From assembly GCF_003003035.1 (NCBI RefSeq), contig NZ_PVTS01000007.1:175445-239444 (forward strand): DNA of 64,000 nucleotides, given 5' to 3'. A program made the translations under genes and the position numbers. The DNA comes from Marinilabilia salmonicolor. GTDB lineage: Bacteria > Bacteroidota > Bacteroidia > Bacteroidales > Marinilabiliaceae. Below are positions 16,011 through 23,960 of the stretch, piece after piece; positions within the stretch are counted from its first letter, which is position 1, and every line of letters starts with the position of its first letter. Under the pieces are notes generated by a model. The model did not search any database and was not told the origin of the DNA. It was given only the letters and a program-made list of their open reading frames with translations.

Positions 16011-16769
16011 TCAAACTTTTCGCTGAAACATCGTTTCGGGATATTCTATATGCGTCAGGAAAAGGGCCTGAGGAGGAGCTGATGTTCCTGCTCTTCCCCT
16101 GTCTTTAGATTCAATTATTTCACAAAAATCATCTACGGATAATTTCTTTCGACCGACTTCCAACAAGGTTCCTACCACTGCACGCACCATATTTCTTAAA
16201 AAGCGATCGGCAGAAATGGTAAAAACATACCGATCATCTCTTTTCTCCCAAAAAGCTTCAGTGATATGGCAAAAGTTGGTTTTATTTCCTCCATGTAACC
16301 GGGCAAAACTGGTGAAATCATCATAATCCTTAAGTTTTTCTGCCGCCAGGTTCATATAATCAAAATCAGGAATAAACCAGGGACGGTGTGTCAGGCCATC
16401 CAAAAATGGGTTTTTGCGGAGTACAAGATGGTATTCATAAGTTCTGGATATTGCATCGTAACGTGAATGAGCATCATCTGACACGGGAGTAGCAGAATAG
16501 AGTGCAATGCCGGGAGGCAACAAACTATTTGCTTTTTTCAACAATACCACTTCATCGAACGGAAATGGACTGGCATCAAAATGAGCTACGAAGTAAGAGG
16601 CATGAACTCCGGTATCTGTCCTGCCCGCCCCTGTAATTCGAATATCCTCCTGCAGAAGAGTTGTCAGCACTTGTTCCAGCTTCTGCTGAACAGTCACAGC
16701 ATTCGGTTGCTTTTGCCATCCGTGAAAATTGGCCCCATTGTATGCCAACTCTATAAAGTACCGTCCCAT
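16011..16769 (-). CDS. truA: tRNA pseudouridine(38-40) synthase
   Basis: Isomerises uridines 38-40 in the tRNA anticodon arm. 252 residues with catalytic D52 in 'GAGRTDTGVHA', 'YNGANFHGWQ' at the N-terminus and 'DRFLRNMVRAVVGTLLEVG' in the C-terminal domain. Normal length. Confidence 0.96.
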   Translation of the reverse strand: MGRYFIELAYNGANFHGWQKQPNAVTVQQKLEQVLTTLLQEDIRITGAGRTDTGVHASYFVAHFDASPFPFDEVVLLKKANSLLPPGIALYSATPVSDDAHSRYDAISRTYEYHLVLRKNPFLDGLTHRPWFIPDFDYMNLAAEKLKDYDDFTSFARLHGGNKTNFCHITEAFWEKRDDRYVFTISADRFLRNMVRAVVGTLLEVGRKKLSVDDFCEIIESKDRGRAGTSAPPQALFLTHIEYPETMFQRKV

Positions 16770-16962
16770 TTTTTTGCTAATTGTTAGAATTCATCCACAA
16801 AGAAAAGATTTTCCATTGAAACCGGGGCAGTCAGATTAATTCATATATCATTTGACACAAAAAAAGCGCCTGTACATTGACAGATTATTCAGGTTTTTGT
16901 AACTTTTAAAACCGGGAAAGAAAAACCTGCCGGGTCCGATAAAACCATAAAAACTAAACATT

Positions 16963-17397
16963 ATGGACAATACCAAGCCCGTTGACAAGACCTCGAAATC
17001 AATTCAGGAAATTGAGAAAATTCTCCTAATGCTTCTTCTTTCTCAGGAAAAAGGAGATATTGAAAGTTTTACCGATTGTTTTCTTCACGATTCTTCAGTG
17101 GTTCATATCGGGACAGATGTGGATGAATACTTTACCACCTGGCGAGATTATCTGCACCAGATTGATGAGTTTCTTATTTCACGGAAGGGGCATGAAATTA
17201 ACGCCCAGGAAACCAGGATCAGACTCAATAAGGAACAAAACACCGCCTGGTATTCACAACTCATCGATACCTGCTATGAAACAAAGGGTGAGATTACCCG
17301 CATAGAAGGCTTCAGACACACGGGTGTTTTGGTAAAAACAGAAAATGGCTGGAAAATTGTACAAAGTCATGTTTCAGCACCACTGATTAATGATTAG
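16963..17397 (+). CDS. SnoaL-like / nuclear transport factor 2-fold protein
   Basis: 144 residues with the cone-shaped NTF2 pattern: N-terminal helix 'EKILLMLLLSQEKGDIESF', then alternating strands, 'NTAWYSQLIDTCY' and 'GVLVKTENGWKIVQSHVSAPL' at the end. Related proteins of this type (SnoaL_3/DUF4440) have diverse or unknown roles; no catalytic residue can be assigned. A terminator follows. Confidence 0.75.
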   Translation: MDNTKPVDKTSKSIQEIEKILLMLLLSQEKGDIESFTDCFLHDSSVVHIGTDVDEYFTTWRDYLHQIDEFLISRKGHEINAQETRIRLNKEQNTAWYSQLIDTCYETKGEITRIEGFRHTGVLVKTENGWKIVQSHVSAPLIND

Positions 17398-17428
17398 CAA
17401 TAACCATTGCGGACTTATCTGAGAATAT

Positions 17429-17456
17429 CCATTGCCAGTGATGCAATGGCTTTTTG
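17429..17456 (+). terminator. Rho-independent terminator
   Basis: CCATTGC and GCAATGG form a perfect 7-bp stem followed by CTTTTTG. It separates the gene at 16963 from the one at 17488 and argues against any start upstream of 17488. Confidence 0.75.
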
Positions 17457-17487
17457 TTGTAATTCAATTAAAACAAAACAGAGTAGT

Positions 17488-17919
17488 ATGAAAAAACAAG
17501 TTGGAATTTGGATGAACACTGACAAAGCAGTGTTGGTGAGTTTAATGAACGGAAAGGAAGAAAAAATTCAAACTATTGAATCGGACGTAGAGACACGTTC
17601 TCACAATCCCCGGGAAATGAAGCCCGGTTCACGAACCGGCTCCATACTTATTGATGTGGATAAAAAAATGACTCAACGCAAGACTCATCAATTGCACAAT
17701 TATTTTGAAAAAGTTATTCATTCAATAGCCTCTGATACAGGGGAAATTTTTATATTCGGACCAGCAAACACCAAAAAGCATTTTGAAAAAGAGCTGAAAA
17801 AACATGCTCCGTTTCAGACCATGAAGCTGGAACTTGAATCAGCAGATAAAATGACCCAACCACAAATGATTGCCAGAATTAAAAATCACTTTGTGAAGAA
17901 CGGGAACCATAAAAGTTAA
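17488..17919 (+). CDS. Conserved small protein, eRF1-like 'translational machinery' type (tentative)
   Basis: 143 residues. 'VGIWMNTDKAVLVSLMNGKEE' followed by 'DVETRSHNPREMKPGSR', 'HQLHNYFEKVIHSI' and 'EIFIFGPANTKKHFEKELKK' resembles small bacterial proteins that share a fold with the release-factor / Pelota domain. Function is not established, and this assignment is from pattern only. Pcm begins 10 bp downstream, but a terminator-like hairpin lies just inside the predicted pcm start. Confidence 0.6.
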   Translation: MKKQVGIWMNTDKAVLVSLMNGKEEKIQTIESDVETRSHNPREMKPGSRTGSILIDVDKKMTQRKTHQLHNYFEKVIHSIASDTGEIFIFGPANTKKHFEKELKKHAPFQTMKLELESADKMTQPQMIARIKNHFVKNGNHKS

Positions 17920-17929
17920 TTTGGCAATA

Positions 17930-18685
17930 ATGATTATGCAAAAAAGAATATTTGATATGAAGATGAGTGCCTGCCTTTTCAGGGCAGGCATTCTTCTGTT
18001 TTTTCTTCTCCTTCCGATAAATTCGGTTTTTATGCAGGGTTATGAAAATCATCCATATCAGGAACAACAGAAAGCAATGGTTCGAAACCAAATCGTTGCA
18101 AGAGGGATTAAATCCAAAGCGGTAATTGATGCCATGGGAAAAGTTCCCCGGCATATGTTTGTTCCTTACAACACCCGAACCTTTGCTTACAATGATCAGC
18201 CTCTCCCCATCGGGCATAATCAAACCATTTCTCAACCTTACATCGTTGCATATATGACAGAAGCCCTGGGAGCCAAAGCAGGTGACAAAGTTCTGGAAAT
18301 TGGCACAGGCTCGGGATACCAGGCTGCAATATTGGCTGAAATGGGTATTGAGGTTTTTACCATAGAAATTATTCCTGATCTGGCAGAAACAGCCCGGAGA
18401 AACCTGAAGAGAACCGGATACAATAAGGTCAACACCCGACTGGGCGACGGCTATGCCGGATGGCCCGAGGAAGCCCCCTTTGATGCAATCATCATTACTG
18501 CAGCACCTGAAGCCATTCCTCAGGCACTGGTAGAACAGTTAAAAACAGGAGGAACCATGATTTTGCCGGTGGGTCCCAGGGAAAGTACCCAATCGTTGAA
18601 GAAAGTGGTAAAAAGATCAAAAGGAATCAGGCAAACCACCCTTTTACCGGTTCGTTTTGTGCCTATGATCCGATCTTACAATTAG
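17930..18685 (+). CDS. pcm: Protein-L-isoaspartate O-methyltransferase, possibly exported
   Basis: Repairs isoaspartyl residues using SAM. Core motifs are clear: 'DQPLPIGHNQTISQPYIVA', SAM loop 'VLEIGTGSGYQAAILAE', and 'FDAIIITAAPEAIP'. From the ATG at 17930 the protein gains a hydrophobic leader ('LFRAGILLFFLLLPINSVF') that looks like a signal peptide. The DNA encoding that leader also forms a terminator-like hairpin (17961-18004), so the true start might be ATG 18032, giving a cytosolic enzyme of about 217 residues. Followed 3 bp later by the HEAT-like gene. Confidence 0.9.
   Translation: MIMQKRIFDMKMSACLFRAGILLFFLLLPINSVFMQGYENHPYQEQQKAMVRNQIVARGIKSKAVIDAMGKVPRHMFVPYNTRTFAYNDQPLPIGHNQTISQPYIVAYMTEALGAKAGDKVLEIGTGSGYQAAILAEMGIEVFTIEIIPDLAETARRNLKRTGYNKVNTRLGDGYAGWPEEAPFDAIIITAAPEAIPQALVEQLKTGGTMILPVGPRESTQSLKKVVKRSKGIRQTTLLPVRFVPMIRSYN
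17961..18004 (+). terminator. Terminator-like hairpin overlapping the pcm N-terminus
   Basis: GATGAGTGCCTGCC pairs with GGCAGGCATTCTTC around TTTTCAG and runs into CTGTTTTTTCTTC. It could end transcription from 17488, or simply reflect the codons of a signal peptide. The two readings conflict and are discussed under pcm. Confidence 0.5.
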
Positions 18686-18688
18686 GAT

Positions 18689-19198
18689 ATGAATTGGGAA
18701 AAAGAATTGAACATTCTGCTGGAAGAACGAAAAATATCGCAGGTTGTTGACTATTTGTTCAGTTCACCAGAGGAGATACCGCAACTTATCGGATTAACAA
18801 AGCACAGAAAGAAAAAAACTGCATGGCGTGCTGCATGGGTAATTGACCATTTGAATATGCAGAAACCCGGTGTTGTTGCTCCTTTTTACCCGGAAATAAT
18901 TCAAATTCTTAAATCAACATCCTTTGACGGGGTTCGCCGATCTTTACTAAAAGTCATGCTGGGTGCCCCGGTCGAAAAGAGAGATGACGGTGAATTACTG
19001 GATCTATGTTTCAGGTGGATTGTCTCACCTGATATCCCAATTGCTGTCAGAGTATATTCCATGCAATATGTTCACGATTTACTTCCCGAATATCCGGAAC
19101 TAAAAAATGAATTCAGACACAGTCTCCTGTTAGCACTTGATGACCAAAGTAAAGGAGTAAAAGCCAGGGCAGGAAGGATATTGTCCAGTTTGCCTTAG
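18689..19198 (+). CDS. HEAT-repeat-like protein
   Basis: 169 residues, all helical, with repeating pairs such as 'KKTAWRAAWVIDHLNM', 'GVRRSLLKVMLGAPV', 'IAVRVYSMQYVHDLLPEYPEL' and 'KGVKARAGRILSSL'. These look like HEAT/armadillo units that bind proteins. No signal peptide. It starts 3 bp after pcm and is probably co-transcribed; no function is known. Repeat A1 begins at its stop. Confidence 0.7.
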   Translation: MNWEKELNILLEERKISQVVDYLFSSPEEIPQLIGLTKHRKKKTAWRAAWVIDHLNMQKPGVVAPFYPEIIQILKSTSFDGVRRSLLKVMLGAPVEKRDDGELLDLCFRWIVSPDIPIAVRVYSMQYVHDLLPEYPELKNEFRHSLLLALDDQSKGVKARAGRILSSLP

Positions 19199-19200
19199 TT

Positions 19201-19416
19201 TCTGTCCATAAAGTACCACTTGCGTCGTTACGCTTGCCGCCCAAATACTCATTTACGATTAGGAAATTCCGTTTTTGGGGGCTTCGCAAACTTAGAAATT
19301 GGGGATTTCTGACCAGAAACAGCTCTATAAAATAAGAAAAATTTCTCAAGTTCGCTGTCTCTGTTCAGAAGGTTCCGCTAATGGCGTAACGCAGTAAACG
19401 GGACTTTATGGACAGA
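19201..19416. repeat. Family A intergenic repeat, copy A1 (composite)
   Basis: Ends are a perfect 14-bp inverted repeat, TCTGTCCATAAAGT and ACTTTATGGACAGA. Inside is a hairpin (19236-19281, GCCGCCCAAA with TTTTTGGGGGC) and then an inverted segment matching the right part of A2 and A3, so this copy looks like two A elements head to head. No coding frame. It fills most of the 327-bp gap to msrA. Confidence 0.8.
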
Positions 19417-19525
19417 TATTAAATATAATACCGGGGAGGTTTAAACAGGCTGAAAGCACGAAAAATCCTCCCCTTCTCATTATTGTTTAAAGACTTTAGG
19501 CCTTTTAAAAACGCATCATTGACGG

Positions 19526-20119
19526 TTATTTTAGTTTCTGCTCAAATTTCTCCCTGAACTTTTTAAGCTTCGGATTAATAACCACCTGACAATAAGGCTG
19601 ATTAGGATTGTTCTCAAAATAATTCTGATGATAGTTTTCGGCGACAAAGAAGTCACCGGCCGGACTTATTTCCGTAACCACAGGTTTGTTATATACTTCC
19701 TGACGCTTCAACTCCTCAATAACCTCTTCAGCTTCTTGTCTTTGTTGTTCGGAATTATAAAATATTACCGACCGGTATTGTGTCCCCACATCGGCCCCCT
19801 GTCTGTTCAATGTTGTCGGGTCATGCACAGAAAAAAATACGGAAAGTATCTCTTTGTAGGTAATTCTGGCTGAATCAAAAAAGACCCGGATCACTTCGGC
19901 GTGACCGGTAAGTCCGGAACAAACCTCCCGATAAGTGGGATTTGCAATCTTTCCGCCGCTATATCCCGATTCCACTTTAGTAACTCCTTGTAGTTCTTCA
20001 AAAACAGCTTCAATGCACCAGAAGCATCCGCCGCCTAAAATCGCAGTCTCTTCTTTACTATTTGCTTGTATCATAATACTTGTCTGGATTATCAATGTTA
20101 ATAAAAATAATTTCTTCAT
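19526..20119 (-). CDS. msrA: Peptide methionine sulfoxide reductase A, exported
   Basis: Reduces methionine-S-sulfoxide in proteins. 197 residues; catalytic motif 'GGGCFWCIEAVFEELQGV' with C32 nucleophile, plus 'GHAEVIRVFFD', 'VGTQYRSVIFY' and 'AENYHQNYF'. The first 20 residues (MKKLFLLTLIIQTSIMIQAN) look like a signal peptide, which would place repair in the periplasm. No MsrB is adjacent. Confidence 0.95.
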   Translation of the reverse strand: MKKLFLLTLIIQTSIMIQANSKEETAILGGGCFWCIEAVFEELQGVTKVESGYSGGKIANPTYREVCSGLTGHAEVIRVFFDSARITYKEILSVFFSVHDPTTLNRQGADVGTQYRSVIFYNSEQQRQEAEEVIEELKRQEVYNKPVVTEISPAGDFFVAENYHQNYFENNPNQPYCQVVINPKLKKFREKFEQKLK

Positions 20120-20179
20120 TCGTTTTCAATTTTGGATTATCACAAACCTGATGATTAAACCGTACCTCATTACTTCGTG

Positions 20180-20336
20180 TCTGTCCATAAAGTACCATTT
20201 ACTGCGTTTCGCCATCAGCGGAAATTGCTCATTTACTCAAGTAAACTCCGCATTTCCGCTGATGGCAAGCCTTGTAAACGGAACCCTCTGAACAGACACA
20301 GCGAACTTGAGAAACTTTACTTAGTTTATAGACAGA
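20180..20336. repeat. Family A intergenic repeat, copy A2
   Basis: Left end TCTGTCCATAAAGTACCA; right end CTTAGTTTATAGACAGA (12 of 14 matching the left end). Its inner hairpin (20211-20266) has 13-bp perfect arms CATCAGCGGAAAT/ATTTCCGCTGATG and an apex CATTTAC-TCA-AGTAAACTCC. The right part (GAACAGACACAGCGAACTTG) is shared with A3. Confidence 0.85.
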
Positions 20337-20348
20337 CTCTACTTAGTC

Positions 20349-20494
20349 TCTGTCCATAAACTAAGCGTTTTTCAAGTGTTTGAACTATAAAGTTCAAATT
20401 CAAGGCGTGTGAAAAATATAAACCGCAGAATACTACTGTATTTGAGGATTTAGATTTTGAGCAACAACGCAGAAGTTGGACTTTATAGACAAAC
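20349..20494. repeat. Family B intergenic repeat, copy B1
   Basis: Begins TCTGTCCATAAACTAAGCG and ends GGACTTTATAGACAAAC, so its termini resemble those of family A. Interior features are TTTGAACTATAAAGTTCAAA (small palindrome) and TTTGAGCAACAACGCAGAAG. It follows A2 after 12 bp, the same A-then-B order seen at 58704-58970. No coding frame. Confidence 0.85.
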
Positions 20495-20553
20495 ATTACT
20501 TAAACTAAAAAAGATAGCACTTGGTTCAAAGTAATAAACCAGATCAAAACCTC

Positions 20554-20561
20554 TATCTTTG
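20554..20561 (+). promoter_or_regulatory. Candidate promoter of the YgiQ gene
   Basis: TATCTTTG fits TAnnTTTG exactly and lies only 12 bp before the TTG start at 20573, so the transcript would be almost leaderless. Confidence 0.45.
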
Positions 20562-20572
20562 CAAAAAAAAGT

Positions 20573-22477
20573 TTGCAAAACAAGTTCCACATAACAAATT
20601 GGTTGCCTACAACGGCAAAAGAGGTAAAAGAACACGGATGGGATGAACTGGATGTTATCCTTTTTTCAGGCGATGCCTATGTTGACCATCCCTCATTTGG
20701 AGCTGCAGTAATCGGTCGCGTACTTTATGACCTGGGACTCAGGGTAGCCATCGTTCCACAGCCCAACTGGCGTGATGATCTCAGGGATTTCAAAAAACTG
20801 GGGATTCCACGGTTATTTTTCGGTGTTACCGCCGGAAATATGGATTCCATGGTTAATCACTACACCGCCGGCAAGCGTTTGCGATCGAATGATGCATATA
20901 CACCCGGCGGCAAATCAGGGTTTCGCCCGGATTATGCTACTGTTGTATATACCAGGATTCTTAAAGAGCTCTTTCCGGATGTTCCGGTAATTGTTGGAGG
21001 CATAGAAGCCTCTTTGAGACGATTCACCCACTATGATTATTGGAAAAACGAACTAAAACCTAACATTCTCAGCTGGAGTGGCGCAGACCTGCTGGTTTAC
21101 GGAATGGGTGAACACCCCTTGAAAGAATTGGTTCGGTTACTGCGGAAAGGAGTTCCTGTGGAAAGCCTGAACACCATTCCTCAAACTGCCATCTTGCAAG
21201 ATAAAGAGGCTCCTTTACCAAAAAATAAAAACTGGGAAGAGATCGAACTTTTCCCGCATGAAGAATGCCTGGAGGACCAAACAAAATTTGCCCAAAACTT
21301 CAGACACATAGAAGAAGAATCCAACAGGATGCATCCGGCACGACTTCATCAGATATGTGGAGATCAAAGAATTGTGGTAAATCCTGCCCTGCCTCCGTTA
21401 AAGGAAAAGGAGGTGGACTATTCATTCAGCCTTCCCTACACCAGACTACCACATCCACGCTATCATAACAAAGGTGCCATTCCGGCTTTTGACATGATAA
21501 AGGATTCTGTGAATCTTCACCGGGGATGTTTTGGGGGATGTAGCTTTTGTACCATATCAGCCCATCAGGGCAAGTTTATAAGTTCAAGATCGGAAGAGTC
21601 AATTCTCCGGGAGATTCAACAAGTTGCAGACAGTGAAGATTTTAAAGGAAGCATTTCTGATTTGGGCGGCCCCAGCGCAAATATGTATAAAATGCAGGGT
21701 AAAGGCCTGAGTATTTGCGAAAAATGCAAAAGACCTTCCTGTATCTTCCCATCAGTCTGCAAAAACCTGAATACATCGCACCAACCACTCACCGAAATAT
21801 ACCGAAAAGCAGATCAAATTTCCGGAATCAGAAAAACTTTCATTGGAAGCGGAGTACGTTACGATATGCTGCTCAATGAAAATGCGCCTGAAGAAGAAAG
21901 AAAAACGCATCAGGAGTATCTGAAAGAGCTGTTGATAAAACATGTTTCCGGCCGTTTAAAGGTAGCTCCGGAACATACATCCGACAAGGTATTGAAGACT
22001 ATGCGCAAACCATCATTTGGCCTTTTCAAACGTTTTACGCATAAGTTTCAAAAGATCAATGAGGAAGCCGGCCTTAACCAGCAAATTATTCCATACTTCA
22101 TTTCCAGTCATCCCGCCTGTGAAGAAAGGGATATGGCACTTCTTGCAGCAGAGACCAAATCGCTGAATTTTAACCTGGAACAAGTTCAGGATTTCACCCC
22201 TACTCCAATGACACTGGCCACTGTAATGTATTACACCGGATTGGATCCCTATACCATGAAAAAAGTTTATGTGGCCCGTGACAAGGAAGAAAAAACAGGC
22301 CAAAGACAATATTTCTTCTGGTATAAACCACAAATGCGTCAACAACTGGAACGAAAAATCAGAAACTCCGGATGGTTTGATGTTTTGAAAGTACTGTTTC
22401 CCGATAAACAACCGGGTAACACCACAACCAGAAAACAAAATTATTCAAAAAAGAAAAGAATTTCCCGCAAGAGGTAA
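20573..22477 (+). CDS. YgiQ-family radical SAM protein
   Basis: 634 residues. N-terminal YgiQ domain 'DVILFSGDAYVDHPSFGAA', then the radical SAM cluster motif C-X3-C-X2-C in 'HRGCFGGCSFCTISAHQG', and an additional cysteine set 'ICEKCKRPSCIFPSVC' typical of the family. The C-terminal tail is very basic ('TTTRKQNYSKKKRISRKR'). The reaction is unknown. The start is TTG; no in-frame ATG lies upstream, and the first internal ATG would remove the conserved N-terminus. It has its own promoter box between repeat B1 and the start. Confidence 0.9.
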   Translation: MQNKFHITNWLPTTAKEVKEHGWDELDVILFSGDAYVDHPSFGAAVIGRVLYDLGLRVAIVPQPNWRDDLRDFKKLGIPRLFFGVTAGNMDSMVNHYTAGKRLRSNDAYTPGGKSGFRPDYATVVYTRILKELFPDVPVIVGGIEASLRRFTHYDYWKNELKPNILSWSGADLLVYGMGEHPLKELVRLLRKGVPVESLNTIPQTAILQDKEAPLPKNKNWEEIELFPHEECLEDQTKFAQNFRHIEEESNRMHPARLHQICGDQRIVVNPALPPLKEKEVDYSFSLPYTRLPHPRYHNKGAIPAFDMIKDSVNLHRGCFGGCSFCTISAHQGKFISSRSEESILREIQQVADSEDFKGSISDLGGPSANMYKMQGKGLSICEKCKRPSCIFPSVCKNLNTSHQPLTEIYRKADQISGIRKTFIGSGVRYDMLLNENAPEEERKTHQEYLKELLIKHVSGRLKVAPEHTSDKVLKTMRKPSFGLFKRFTHKFQKINEEAGLNQQIIPYFISSHPACEERDMALLAAETKSLNFNLEQVQDFTPTPMTLATVMYYTGLDPYTMKKVYVARDKEEKTGQRQYFFWYKPQMRQQLERKIRNSGWFDVLKVLFPDKQPGNTTTRKQNYSKKKRISRKR

Positions 22478-22534
22478 AGCCCTTAAAATAAGTATGTTTT
22501 ATAGTTGCGCATGGATGTTTGGAGATTGCTTCGG

Positions 22535-22696
22535 GCGCTGCCCTTCCAATGACGGATTTTTGTAATAAACAAGAAATCAGCAAAATAATAGTTGGCCCCC
22601 TTTCGGGGACCCGTTCCCATTTGTTCAGCTTACCCCGGGTCGTTAACCCGGGGTAAGTCAAATTTGCCCCTTCGGGGACGGGCCAGTTCTGTCATT
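22535..22696. repeat. Tandem intergenic repeat D1
   Basis: A GC-rich unit containing GGCCCCCTTTCGGGGACC and the palindrome ACCCCGGGTCGTTAACCCGG, ending AAATTTGCCCCTTCGGGGAC. The same order recurs about 190 bp later (D2). The hairpins are strong, but no poly-T follows them. Confidence 0.7.
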
Positions 22697-22724
22697 AACG
22701 CATTATGCCACAATTATTTGAGGT

Positions 22725-22890
22725 GATCACTCGCAATGGCGGATTTTCACAACAAGCAGAAAGTCAGGATTGTAATTATTGGCCCCCATTCGGGAACCTG
22801 ACCCCGCTTGTTCAGTCTTACCCCGGGTTTTCGACCCGGGGTTATTCAAATTTGCCCCTTTCAGGGACCTGCCAGGTCTGTCGTAACCCC
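22725..22890. repeat. Tandem intergenic repeat D2
   Basis: Second, diverged copy of D1: TTGGCCCCCATTCGGGAACC, TTACCCCGGGTTTTCGACCC, AAATTTGCCCCTTTCAGGGA. Differences in the stems are partly matched on both sides. Translated frames across D1 and D2 have no protein character. Confidence 0.7.
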
Positions 22891-22904
22891 CTTTTTCCCT
22901 CCGC

Positions 22905-23073
22905 ACTAGTAGTGCGTTCGAGAAATAGTATTTCAAATATTTTGCTTTCATTTTTTCTATCTGCAAGGCCAAATTTTGAAGCATAGCCATAGCTACGTTG
23001 AAAAATTTTAACGATGCAGAATGGGAAAAGGGATGTAAAATATGAGATAGTATTTTGTGATCGCACTACTAGT
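22905..23073. mobile_element. MITE-like element C
   Basis: 169 bp bounded by perfect 12-bp inverted repeats ACTAGTAGTGCG and CGCACTACTAGT; pairing continues imperfectly inward (GAAATAGTATTTCAAATATT with AAAATATGAGATAGTATTTT). No coding frame. Its right end abuts a fragment of family B, which suggests insertion into or next to a B copy. Called MITE-like from structure only. Confidence 0.6.
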
Positions 23074-23109
23074 TCAAACACGTGAAAAACGCTTAGTTTA
23101 TAGACAGAC
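23073..23109 (-). repeat. Family B 5'-end fragment, copy B4 (inverted)
   Basis: Reverse complement of the first 37 bp of family B (AACGCTTAGTTTATAGACAG with GTTCAAACACGTG before it). The remainder of B is absent; element C begins where the B sequence stops. Confidence 0.65.
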
Positions 23110-23173
23110 TTGAAGTAGTGTCTGGACAGAAACTAAGTAGATGAATCTCTGACAATGGCATGGGCTTTTTTAC

Positions 23174-23181
23174 TATATTTG
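23174..23181 (+). promoter_or_regulatory. Candidate promoter of the DUF4197 gene
   Basis: TATATTTG fits TAnnTTTG, 28 bp before the ATG at 23210. Confidence 0.4.
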
Positions 23182-23209
23182 TTAAAACAATTATAAAATC
23201 CATTTTATT

Positions 23210-23947
23210 ATGAAACGAATTCTACTCCCCATATTCTTAGTTGTATTCACAGGTTGTGCAGAACTGGCTCAAATTGCCAAAGAAATAGATACTAATCGGC
23301 CACTTACACAAACTGAGGTAATCAGCGGACTAAAGCAAGCATTGACTATTGGCGCAGATTCCGCTGCATCAGAACTGTCTGCAACCAACGGTTATTATCT
23401 GGATCAACTGGTAAAAATCACATTGCCCCCTGAAGCATCAGTTGTGACAGAAAACATTTCCAAACTTCCCGGTGGCGAAAAACTGGTGGAAGATGTAATT
23501 CTGCGCATTAACCGTTCTGCGGAAGATGCTGCCAAAGAAGCAGCACCGGTTTTTGCCCGGGCAGTTACCGGCATGACTATCCAGGATGGATTTAACATTC
23601 TTAGAGGAGAAAAAGATGCTGCTACTCAATATCTCAAATCCCAGACCTACCGGGAACTATACAATCTGTATCAACCAAAAATAAAAAAGAGTCTGGACAA
23701 AGAAATTGTGGGCAACCTCTCCACCAACGAGTCATGGGATACACTTACCGGTCAATGGAACAGAGTAGCTGGTTCAATTGTGGGAAAAATGGCCAATCTT
23801 GAAACTGTAGATACTGATTTGGATAAATATCTGACCGAAAAAGCATTGGACGGCCTGTTTTTGAAGCTGGCTTTGGAGGAAGAAAAAATCAGGGAAGACC
23901 CAAAGGCCAGGGTAACGGCCCTGCTTAAAAGAGTATTTGGCCAGTAA
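23210..23947 (+). CDS. DUF4197 lipoprotein
   Basis: 245 residues. Lipobox 'VVFTGC' with C16 follows a short basic and hydrophobic leader. The body has the DUF4197 order: 'LTQTEVISGLKQALTIGAD', 'ITLPPEA', 'AEDAAKEAAPVFARAVTGMT', 'DGFNILRGEKDAATQYLKSQT'. The fold is helical and the function unknown. It stands alone between repeat clusters, with its own promoter box. Confidence 0.88.
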   Translation: MKRILLPIFLVVFTGCAELAQIAKEIDTNRPLTQTEVISGLKQALTIGADSAASELSATNGYYLDQLVKITLPPEASVVTENISKLPGGEKLVEDVILRINRSAEDAAKEAAPVFARAVTGMTIQDGFNILRGEKDAATQYLKSQTYRELYNLYQPKIKKSLDKEIVGNLSTNESWDTLTGQWNRVAGSIVGKMANLETVDTDLDKYLTEKALDGLFLKLALEEEKIREDPKARVTALLKRVFGQ

Positions 23948-23960
23948 CCTTTAAATAGTG

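Noticed and set aside
22359..22990. Short frames on both strands across repeats D and C
   Set aside because: Proline- and glycine-rich translations come from GC-rich palindromes; no signal, domain or start context.
22905..23109. A CRISPR array or integron attC array in the repeat-dense region
   Set aside because: Repeats are few, unequal in spacing and of different families; no cas gene, integrase or gene cassettes are present.
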